This document shows, in pieces, positions 1-9,070 of a stretch of 64,000 nucleotides of DNA. The notes under the pieces were generated by a model that saw only the letters and a program-made list of their open reading frames with translations, ran no database searches and was not told the origin of the DNA. This DNA is from Eudorina sp. 2006-703-Eu-15. Taxonomy: Eukaryota; Chlorophyta; Chlorophyceae; Chlamydomonadales; Volvocaceae. Each line of letters starts with the position of its first letter. Within the stretch, counting starts at the first letter, position 1. The stretch is taken from assembly GCA_003117195.1 (NCBI GenBank), contig BDSI01000039.1, positions 688,001 through 752,000 on the forward strand. The letters are read 5' to 3'. A program made the translations under genes and the position numbers.

Positions 1-3000
1 GGCGGCGCTACACGGGGCGGGCGGGTAGTCCCACGCGGCGGGGAGGGCGGCGCGGCTTCTGGAAGGGGGTCTCCCCACACCCAAAGCGCCAGCGCCCGTC
101 GGCCCCTGCGCGAATTTTCAAGGCTTTTAAATTTTAGGGGTTTATTTTTATGGGGCCGGAGCCCCAGAATTTGGCTCCGTGGATGGCCCGTGGCTGGGCT
201 TCCACCGCGCGGCAGGGTACGGTCCAGCACCGCTGCGTGCATCGCAATGCATCGCGATGGGATGTACCCTCCAACCCCCACCCCAACCCTCCCCGGGGCC
301 CAGGCGCCCGCACGGTCAGCACCTGCTGCTGCGCGCGCGTATTCGAGTAGAAACGGAATTTTACGGATTTACGAACGCCATCGGTCTGGAACGGCCGGCA
401 AGGCCGGCAGTAGGTAGGTTGGAAGGTGGGTGGATTTCTCTTGCTATCTGCAGGCAGACAGGCAAGATATGTAGGTCGGTAGGTAGGTAGGTCGGTAGGT
501 AAGCTCAAGCGGCCAAATGCGTTTTTGGGGGAGGGGGCGGGGGAAGCTGTCATCAGAACCTCTTCCGCGCTTCAGGTCGGACCGTTGGGCAGCTACACAA
601 CCGGGGGGGGGGAGACCTTCACCCATTAGACGGGGGGCCCCTAGGGGCGCTGGACCGAGTGCGAATTCCTCCCTCACCCACCCTGCGGCGCGCTAAGATG
701 GGGCGCCTGCTGGAAGGAACCGGAGGGGCCCAAGTTGAACCCGGACTTCTGTGTATTATGGTGATTTGTCTTGCGCGTGACCGGCGGCTCGGTGGTTTTT
801 GGCTGCGGGATGCAGCCGCGGTCTCAGAGCGGGATGCGGGATGCAAGTTTCAGAGCAGGATGCTGGTTTTGGAGCGGGTGTCGTATTTTTGGAGGTCTCG
901 TACGTACAGGGGCGGGGGACGGGGGCGGGGGTGTCGCGGAGATTGGTGAGGAGCTGGACCGGTGGGGAGGTGGCCGCTCCGGAACCCCTTTCCACCCGGC
1001 CACTCGCCGGTTTCTCGTCCGGACCGAAACGGACAGTCGGGCCGCACCCCGGGCCCGGACAGTCGGGCGGGCCCTGCCCCTCCATGAACCCCCACAAACC
1101 TCACCTTCGCTTTGCGCCAGCAGCACCTACCCGGAAGCCCGCCACGTGCCGAGTCCACGTCACACGGCTGTGTAGCCTCGTCGGCGCGCCGTTGTCGTGG
1201 GCGGCCACGTGCGGCGGTTGCAAGGGGCCTGGCAGCCTCCTGGTCACGTCCATTTGCGCAGTACCAGTAATTATAATGATAAGAATCTTCATCCACTCCC
1301 AAGTCTATTCAGTAAGTAATGGAAACGCAAGGGAGAGACGGATCGCCGCCAGAGCGGTGTCGCTTTTATGTCCTGGAGTTGGCGGCTGGTGGCTGGTGTA
1401 TTGCACCGAATGCCGCCCGGCGGATGAGAGGGCCGTCGGCCCGGCCTGGCCCGGCCCTGTCCGCCGGGGCTCGCGCCACCACGTGCTGTGCGTGCTGTGC
1501 CACACATCCACCCCCCTCCCGACGATGACCGACTGGACGGATCCTCCTGCGAACAAATAGCCGGCGTGCATGACTGTGTGTGTGTAAAAGATAACTGTGT
1601 GTGTGTCTATCTGTTCGCTGCAGTACGGTATGGGGTGTGGCTTCGGAGCCCCGGGCCTGCTTTCGGCCGATTATGTTGGTTCGTTTGGTCGGGGCCCCGC
1701 TGAACCCCCCGGTCTGGTTTGGTTTAAACCCCTTGCATCCTGAAGAGGGATGACGATCACGTTCTGCAAACAGTGTGTGTGTGGCAACAAGTGCGATCTT
1801 GCAGGCGATGAGGGCGGACTCGCTGCCGCCGACGCGGGACATGCCGCCGAAGTGCGCACAGGGTCGGTCGTCCGCGTGTGCGTCTGTTGAGCGAGGAACC
1901 CGCAACCGCCCACAGTCAGGCGTGTGTGTGTGTATGTGTGTTTGTGTGTGTGTGTGTGTGCGCCAGTAGGTTTGTGTTCGTCGGCTATCAAGGCAGCGTG
2001 CAGACAAGGGGATGCCCCCGTGTGTGTATGTGTATGTGTGTGTACGGTATAGTACGGCAGGTGGTAGAAGGTTGGATTCATTGGCGGCGCCGTTGTGGCC
2101 GGCCGCCCATCGGCGTCTCCCCCGCCCGCCTCACCTCAACTCCCCGACACTCACTCCCCAGCCCCACCCTGGCGCCCTCCCCACGCGGTGCCGCACCCCC
2201 CTCCTCCTGCTCCTCCTCCTCCCCGGGCTGTCGGCTGCGGTCGGTCGGTTTGTAGCGGGGATACCCGGCAGAAGGTCCGGGAGTAGGATGCATGTGTGTG
2301 AATAACAGATCTGAGCCGTGTGTGTAATTGTGTGTGTTTACTGCTTAGCGAAGAAACCCACCCCTAGGGTGTGCGTGTGTAGGGGAGGGGAGGGCCCGCA
2401 CTGAATGTCTTCGGATGCACCGGACTGCAGCTGGTAGGTCAGATCGGGTATTCTTCCAGTCATCCCGATTGATCGGTTTTGATTCTCGTGTGCGTGCGTG
2501 TGGGGTCCGTATGCGTGCGTGTGTGTGTGTGTATTGCCGCGGGGGAGAGAGGTAATGCTGCTGCTGCAGAGGCTGCACGCGCGGGGCAGCTCCCATTCAT
2601 CGTCATCGGAGCTACGTGATGGGATGGGAGGATTGGGTTGGCAACACTACGTATTGTACGGCAGGGGCCCTGCAGTAACCTCGGCGGCGGCGCCGCCGCC
2701 ACAAGGCGGTCACTGATCGAGGTGACGAGGGGGGGCCCGCGATGGCGGGGCCCACGGGGCTCGGTCTGGCAGTCAGTCCGTCCGGCTGGGTCGTCTGTGA
2801 GGCAGTTGGCCGTGTTGTTCCTGAGCCGCTGTTCACACCTCCTCTTCCTTTGTCGATAAAAGACAGCGCCAAGTCGCGAAAAGTCACCGAATGCGTGGAC
2901 CGTGGGTGTCCGGTTGGCCGATTCCACCTCCGCCGCGCCGCCGGCGGTGCTTGTGTCTGTGCAGTGCCGTTACGCATCCGGACGCGAGTGGCAGGTGCGT

Positions 3001-3928
3001 GTGGTGCACAGGAGGGTCACGGAACAGCGGGTGAGGGAAGGGAGATGTGTGCAACATGAACTCTGTAACGTTCATGTATTCATTCATGATGTCATGAACG
3101 ATTGGGCGGGCGGTGTCGGGTGCGTGTCGGTTGGTGGGTCGTTAGGACGTCCAACGGATTCCACCTTCTGTCCGCCCTCCGGCCACCTAACCCGCGCCTC
3201 GCCACTCCCAGCTCACCACCCCCAGCTCACCACCACCAATCATGCTTGAAGAGGCACGTGGGCCCGTTCTTACATGAAAACACGCACACGCACTCAGCAG
3301 TTCTGTGGCATACCCCATACCGGAATTTTCCGGGCTGAGCCCTGCCCCTTGCAAGTCCCGCACTCCTGCTCTGCCTGCCTACGAACACACCCTCTCTCAC
3401 GGCTCAATCCTCTCACCTGGACAGTCGCTCCCTCCCCCCTTCCCCTCCATCGCCGCCGCCCATCCGTTCCTCCACCGGCCCTACCTGCCTCCCACGACCG
3501 CCCTCTCCCCCCCCCACCGCCTTTGACCTAACCCGGCGGCCCAGATCCCATCTCGCCTGCGGTCGGTTCCCCGGGGGGGGGCCTCCCCACCGCCATCTTG
3601 ACCGTCTACCCGCCGCCACATCCCACATCCCACACCCCACCACCACCACCATCACCTCACACACGCCGTTCGACCACATCAAGCGCGGGCACCACGTCCT
3701 GAAGCAGCTACGCCCGTCCCCTTCCTTGTGCCTCGTCCCCCCCCACCACCACACACAGACACACATCCTAGCCCCCAAAGCCCCTAGCTATCGCGGGGAA
3801 GCCTTCCCCTTCCCCTCCCCCCCCAAACACACACACACATGGGAGGTTGGTGTGGGTCGGGCGGGTTACATTTCTACACACACACACACACACACCTCGC
3901 TCTGGCTCTTCTACACACACACACACAC

Positions 3929-4317
3929 GCCTCGCTCTGGCTCAGCTGGGCAGGCAGGCCTGCCGGAGGGTGCAACCCTAGCTATTACGATTAGGTTGGG
4001 ACGCGGGACCAGGCTAGTTTTACCGCACCAAGCAGGGGCGCGCCTCCGAAACGCGCCCTGGGTGCTGCAAGGACTTGAGGAGGTTGAACAGCGGACTGCG
4101 AGGCGCAGACCGCCCGGGATGGGCCTTCGCCCACTCCCTTGAGGGGGCACAGCGGTCACCGATCCTCGGGGATCGGGCACGCGCCCTAGGTTGAGAGCGA
4201 GGGGACAGAGGCCCCTTACGCCCCTTTCCCCCGTATCCGGGGGAAAGTGCTTCGGCGGTCTCCCGTATGGGGCGGGTTAGCGCCCCCGGCCAGTGTCGGC
4301 CCGGCAGATATGTAACG

Positions 4318-4319
<2 letters not shown>
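3929..4319 (+). mobile_element. SINE-like retroposon, copy 1
   Basis: This 391-bp block recurs without indels at 62563-62953; I see only about two substitutions (A/T-type changes near 3986 and 4191). Near its left end it carries TGGCTCAGCTGG (3938-3949), a match to the tRNA A-box consensus TRGCNNAGYNGG, and about 30 bp later GGGTGCAACCC, which loosely resembles a B box. It contains hairpin-forming segments (for example CTTTCCCCC / GGGGGAAAG at 4224-4247) and ends in TGTAACGAT followed by a (CA)n tract. These are SINE-like hallmarks, but a target-site duplication is not evident and the B box is weak, so the class is an inference. It lies 3' of the DUF1350 gene. Confidence 0.6.

Positions 4320-4373
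<54 letters not shown>
4320..4373. repeat. (CA)n tail of SINE-like copy 1
   Basis: An uninterrupted CA dinucleotide tract directly follows the TGTAACGAT end of the SINE-like block. Copy 2 has the same arrangement at 62954-63050, so the tract behaves like the element's tail. Confidence 0.85.
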
Positions 4374-4376
<3 letters not shown>

Positions 4377-4483
4377 GTCGACATACTTCGCCCTGGCATA
4401 TTGGTAACTCTGGTCTCGGTCTCAGTCGTCGGTTGCATTACTGGACACGGGTCTGTTTTTTCGCGGCTCAGCTTTTCTCTTTG

Positions 4484-4487
<4 letters not shown>

Positions 4488-4559
<72 letters not shown>
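4488..4559. repeat. (CA)n microsatellite
   Basis: A second long CA tract, directly preceded by the conserved motif CGCGGCTCAG...TTGATAACAC (4461-4494) that also precedes CA tracts elsewhere in the window. Confidence 0.9.
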
Positions 4560-4561
<2 letters not shown>

Positions 4562-4586
4562 CCCCACCCAGAAGCCCTGGCGGCGG

Positions 4587-7500
4587 CTACCGGGTGGCAA
4601 TCGCGTCCATCCAGCCCACCAGCTGACGGCACAGCCTCTGGATGTCCGCCTGCTGCTGCTGCTTGAGCGCCTGCACCAGGCCGTCCGCGGGGGTGAAGAC
4701 GGTGCCGGGGGGCGGGGCGGGCAGGTCGCCGCCGCAGGGGGTCAGGTGGTTGCCGGGCAGGGTCAGCAGCGTGACGCCTGCGGGGGAGGGGGGGAGGCAG
4801 GCAAGCCGCCGGGAGGGGTAGAGGCAGGGGGCGCTCAGGAGCGGGGGGGAAAGGGGAGGGGGAACGGGCCGCTTTCTGCGGTTTTGCTGTCGTGGTGGAT
4901 CAGCAGGGGTTTGGGGAGGGAGCCGCGCAGTCCCACCACACCCCATCTATGAAATTGTGGGCAGCCCCCCGTCTCCTCGTACCGTATCGTACCGTATCAT
5001 ACCGTATCGTACCATACCGTACCGTACCGTGCGGATGCGGAGGGCTCGACGCCGCTAGGTCTGCAGCCCCCGAGCCCCCAAGGCCGGGCGGCCTCCCGAT
5101 TTCTCCTCGCCTGTTGCCCTTTCCTCCAACTCACTCCCCGTCGCTCCCCTGGCCCCTCCCTCACCCCTTACCACCGATTTCCTGTATCCTCCCCCTCCTC
5201 CTGCTGCTCTGGCATGACGGGCCTCCTCTCCCCCACCCGCATCTGACCCGCAACGGGTGCCACCTCAATGGCCTCGGCACCCGCCCCTGGTCTCCGGTCT
5301 CGGTGGACCTCACCTGAGGCGTATGTGTACGGCCGGCTGGCCAAGCACTCCGGGCTCATCCCCCCAACCCCTCTCCCCAGCTCCTCCCGGCCCCAGCCCC
5401 GCGCTCACCTGTTCCCAGGCTCCCTCGCAGCAGTGAGGCCATCTCCGCGCTCTCATCGATTGAGTCGTCCGAGAAGCGCACCACCAGGGTGGGGGACACG
5501 GCGTAGTCGCGGGAGATGATGGCCCGGCTCTCGGCGGGGGAGGGGAAGAAGTCCGTGGCGCCGTTGCCGACCTGAATGAATGAAGCAAGGAAGGAAGGAA
5601 GGAAAAAAGGGGTGGCCGCGGCCTCGGTGGTGGCGAGCGGGGTAGGGTCGGGTGGAATGGGACGGGGTGTCCAACCCAACCCAACCAGCGCCGATGTGTG
5701 TAAACCGCACCGCGATCACACGACCCCGTCCAGATGGTTGATCCTCCTCCGCCCCCACTCCGGGGTGGCCCCGCACCTCGTTGAAGACCGCGGGGATCTG
5801 GTCCAGCAGCAGCCCCGCCCCGGACAGCTGCCCCGCCCGGTCCAGTCCCAGCTCGGGGGGCAGCAGCGAGGCCACCCCGCGCAGCAGCTCCGAGCCCGAG
5901 GTGGGCAGCGGGGGCAGGCCGGCCAGGGGCAGCGGCAGCGGCAGGTTGGCCAGGTTGGAGGAGAGGGCGGCGAGGTCGGGCAGGTTGGCCCGGGCGGCCT
6001 GCATCGCTCCTGGGAGGCTCTCCATCAGGCCCGGCACCGGGATGGCCTCCTTCACCTGCCTGAGGGGGGGGGCGTGTGTGTTTGTGTGTGTACAAGGAAA
6101 CTGAGCCGCGTGAAGGGCACTGCGTTTGTTAAATGAGACGGCCGCTCAGGGTGTGTGTGTGTGTGTGTGTTTGTGTGCGACGGGTTGGGGCGGGGTGTGG
6201 TGAGATTGTACGAGGTGTGTTTGAGCGTGCCGATGGGTCCATGGATGTTGTATGCTGTGGGGTGTGCTGCGGTGCGCAGGCAGAGTTCCAAGGGCGAGGC
6301 CCCCCTCCCCCTCCCCCTCCCCCTCCTGGAGCAAAGGATGGAGAAGCGCAGGAAGTTATGTGCCGGGTGGGGCGGGGCCCGGGGCCGGGTGACCTCCCGC
6401 AAGTGACATCCAACCTTTGGGAACCCGGCGCCTTTGGACCGCTCGGCCCCCCGGGGAGCTGAGCGACCCCAGGGGAGGCTCCGAAACCTGTTCCGGAGCC
6501 AGAGGTCTTGTCGCACCCTGGCACGCCTAAACCCTGACCCTCGCCTTCCCTCCCTCGCCTCCCATCCTCTCCCTCCTCACTTGTTGTTGAAGGACATGAC
6601 GATGTTGGAGTCGGTGGCTCCAGGGAAGAAGCTGCCGATCAGGAGATGCAGCAGCGAGCCGTTGGAGTGGCCCAGGCCAAAGGTGGGAACTCCAGGGGGC
6701 GCGGCCTCAGACAGGCCACTGCTGCCGCTGCTGCTGCTTCGGGCCCGCAGCTCGTCCAGCGAATCCAGGAACTGCTGTCGTACAGCTTTGGCGCACTCGT
6801 CGTGCCGGAAGGTGACCGCGTACGGCGTGGCGACGGCGGTGTAACCCGCCGCGGCCACGGACTCGAGCACCAGGCCGTACGCCACCTGGCAGGCGATTTC
6901 AGATGCGAAGGGGGGAGAGGGGAGGGGAGGGGAGGAGGGACGGGGGGTGGCGCAACCACAGCCAGCACACGCCAACGTCAACACACGGCCGCACCCTCCA
7001 CGCGGGCTCCACAAAACACCACAGGCGGTTAGTGGACGACAGCAACGGAGGGGCCGGTCAGCACCCCACGCAAGTGCGGGCGTGGATGTGCGCGGCCGGG
7101 TCGCGGGGGGAGCAGGGTGTGGAGTCAGGGAGCGAGGGCGGGCGAGGGTGTGGAGTCAGGGAGCGGGGGCGGGCGAGGGTTAAATTGAGAAAAATAAATA
7201 AACCCCCAGAACGAACCCGGGCACACGCGGGCGAGGGTGTGGAGTCAGGGAGCGGGGGCGGGCGAGGGTGTGGAGTCAGGGAGCGGGGGCGGGCGAGGGT
7301 TAAATTGAGAAAAATAAATAAACCCGCAGAACGAACCCGGGCACACGCGGGCGAGGGTGTGGAGTCAGGGAGCGGGGGCGGGCGAGGGTGTGGAGTCAGG
7401 GAGCGGGGGCGGGCGAGGGTGTGGAGTCAGGGAGCGGGGGCGGGCGAGGGTTAAATTGAGAAAAATAAATAAACCCGCAGAACGAACCCGGGCACACGCG

Positions 7501-8206
7501 GGCGAGGGTGTGGAGTCAGGGAGCGGGGGCGGGCGAGGGTGTGGAGTCAGGGAGCGGGGGCGGGCGAGGGTGTGGAGTCAGGGAGCGGGGGCGGGCGAGG
7601 GTGTGGAGTCAGGGAGCGGGGGTGTGCAGTCAGGGAGCAGGGGCTGGCGAGGGTGTGGAGTCAGGGAGCGGGGGCGGGCGACGGTGGAGCCGGAAGGTAT
7701 ACCTGGGGTGCTGCGCCGGCGAAGGCCCCTCCGAGGAAGTGCACCACTCCCTTGGCTCGGTAGCGGGGCGCCACCACCCAGGCGCCCGTGTCCTGCGGGC
7801 CGCAGTGGGCACAGCGGCGAATAGGGGACGAGGGGGCCGTGGTGTATGGATTGGGGAACCGATGCGTGGCACAGGAGTCAATACCGGGGGGCCGTGGTGG
7901 TGGTGGTGGTGGTGGTGGCTCGGGGGATGATTGACAAAGGTCATGTGAGGCGTGTCTGCGACGTCGTCGGCTGAAGTGCTTTTGACTCGCGCCGGTCCGA
8001 CTACTGACGCGAGGTGCAGAAGCCTTCAGCGGGGAATATCCGGCTCACACGAAGCTCTGACGCATACTTACCAACTTTGTCACATTTACTGAAGCTACAG
8101 CGCGGACAGCGGTTCTCCGGCCTACAACCACTCCACGACCGCGGACAGCGCAGGCGCGCTGACCAGACGTGTTGACGCGATACAGAGATATACTTTTGCT
8201 CATCAT
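4587..8206 (-). CDS. DUF1350 family protein (plastid alpha/beta-hydrolase-like), complete
   Basis: Six exons on the minus strand: 8206-8072, 7792-7703, 6885-6581, 6059-5777, 5571-5409, 4777-4587. All junctions are GT-AG, phases agree, and the product is 388 aa ending in TAG. Exon 1 encodes an Arg/Val/Ser/Ala-rich leader with no acidic residues (MMSKSISLYR...AVRAVAS), typical of an algal chloroplast transit peptide; this chose the start. The mature part follows the DUF1350 (PF07082) pattern: WVVAPRY then GVVHFLGGAF (about residues 50-70), GY.AVATPY, GLGHSNGS with the nucleophile-elbow Ser near residue 149, MSFNN, then LPGNHLTPC near the C terminus. The family is conserved in plants, algae and cyanobacteria, resembles alpha/beta hydrolases, and has no firmly established reaction. 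The second intron (6886-7702) contains a minisatellite. Family call is strong; function is unknown. Confidence 0.9.
4978..5035. repeat. (TACCGTATCG)n-type tandem repeat
   Basis: Degenerate tandem units built from CGTACCGTAT/CGTACCGTAC lie in the last intron of the DUF1350 gene. The CCGTAC core is also scattered through other introns in the window. Confidence 0.8.
7113..7684. repeat. Minisatellite with higher-order structure
   Basis: Units of about 31 bp built on GGGTGTGGAGTCAGGGAGCG are repeated many times. Several blocks are separated by a conserved AT-rich spacer (TTAAATTGAGAAAAATAAAT...) plus an AACGAACCCGGGCACACG segment, which makes a longer composite period. It occupies most of intron 2 of the DUF1350 gene and ends near the donor side of exon 2. 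Open frames across it are repeat artefacts. Confidence 0.9.
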
Positions 8207-9070
8207 CGCGGTATCTAAAGTAAAGCACCTCTGATATTGGCCAATCCTGGTACCCTGGCCGTCAGTATGTTTTTGTGGTGGGAGTTAGGTGGTTGACTTC
8301 CAGTCGCTTCATATAAATTGCAAATTATGGTATAGGGTTTTGCAAGGTTATGCCGAACGCCACGACGTGCAATGAGTGCTTAGGATTAAGCATGTCATGA
8401 CCGTTGGTTGAACGGTATCACACCACAGGATGCGTCCTCTAGACGCAAAACAACCTCCTGGATCATGCAATAAATTACCCTAATTTGCCATGCACGGTTT
8501 TCCCCCTCCTACAGCAAGTCACCATGACTGAGGGCAACTGAATTTGCGCTGATGCGCCATGCACGACATCCTCCATCCTGATGCAAAGTCAACCAAGTAT
8601 TACTCGTGCCATGATTTTGCGCACACAGGCTAATTCGCCATGCACCGACTTTTCCCACCCTATAATACGGCAAAGCAGCCTTCATAACAGACATTAGCAA
8701 ATACTAAGACATTGTGATTATTATTCTTATTTAAACTTAAACGAGAGTTGTGCACGGACAGGTCCGCTGGCGCTCGCAGCGGCGCAAGGGCGCGCAGGCC
8801 AACGCTAGGGCGAAACGCTGCGTTACGGGCATGGCCTATAGCATGTGGAGCGATCAATGTGCTGTCCATAACCGACCACCACTGTGTCATCCACCCACAG
8901 CTTCTGTTGGGCGCGGCGGCATCATCAGGATCGCTGCGCTCCAACACAGGGCCGCCTTCTTTGGCGGCCGAGACGGCCCTCAACGAACACTCTTGCCAGC
9001 GCCTACTAGCGGGCCGCTGCTCGCCTCGCGCCCGCGTGCGACGGTAGTTCCGCGAGCTGCCCTGGCGTCC
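8207..9070. promoter_or_regulatory. Divergent intergenic region between DUF1350 and ABHD genes
   Basis: About 860 bp separate two head-to-head start codons, so both promoters and 5' UTRs should lie here. Part of 8750-9070 is open in frame with the ABHD start and could be 5' UTR or an N-terminal extension. The middle (about 8475-8670) holds a degenerate tandem repeat. I see no convincing TATA box or other named site. Confidence 0.5.
8475..8670. repeat. Degenerate tandem repeat with GCCATGCAC core
   Basis: The core GCCATGCAC occurs three times at roughly 65-85 bp spacing (near 8487, 8555, 8637). Each is followed by a pyrimidine-rich ...TCCCACC/CCTCC stretch and preceded by AATTTGC/ATTTTGCG-like sequence. 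This suggests an old tandem array, less GC-rich than its surroundings. Confidence 0.5.

Larger units (their letters stand above)
1..4586. other. Gene-poor spacer, repeat-rich
   Basis: I find no exon chain supported by both splice sites and plausible protein sequence. The stretch holds a (GTAG)n tract near 466-500, several (TG)n tracts (about 1575-1605, 1920-1965, 2020-2045, 2515-2535), pyrimidine-rich blocks near 2100-2230 and 3420-3640, and (CA)n at 3820-3930. Remnants of two dispersed motifs (described under findings) sit at 2294-2320 and 2847-2880. Open frames here are low-complexity shadows. It could contain the 3' flank of a gene lying to the left of the window. Confidence 0.6.

Noticed and set aside
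1366..2007. 213-codon minus-strand frame with Thr-His repeats
   Set aside because: It translates (CA)n/(TG)n tracts and has no protein-like segments.
3938..3978. A possible tRNA gene from the A-box and B-box-like strings
   Set aside because: No cloverleaf can be drawn, the B box is poor and the spacing is short; kept only as support for a SINE-like head.
7105..7684. Regularly spaced repeats that superficially resemble a CRISPR array
   Set aside because: Spacers are identical to one another, units vary in number, and the array lies in a eukaryotic intron; it is a minisatellite.
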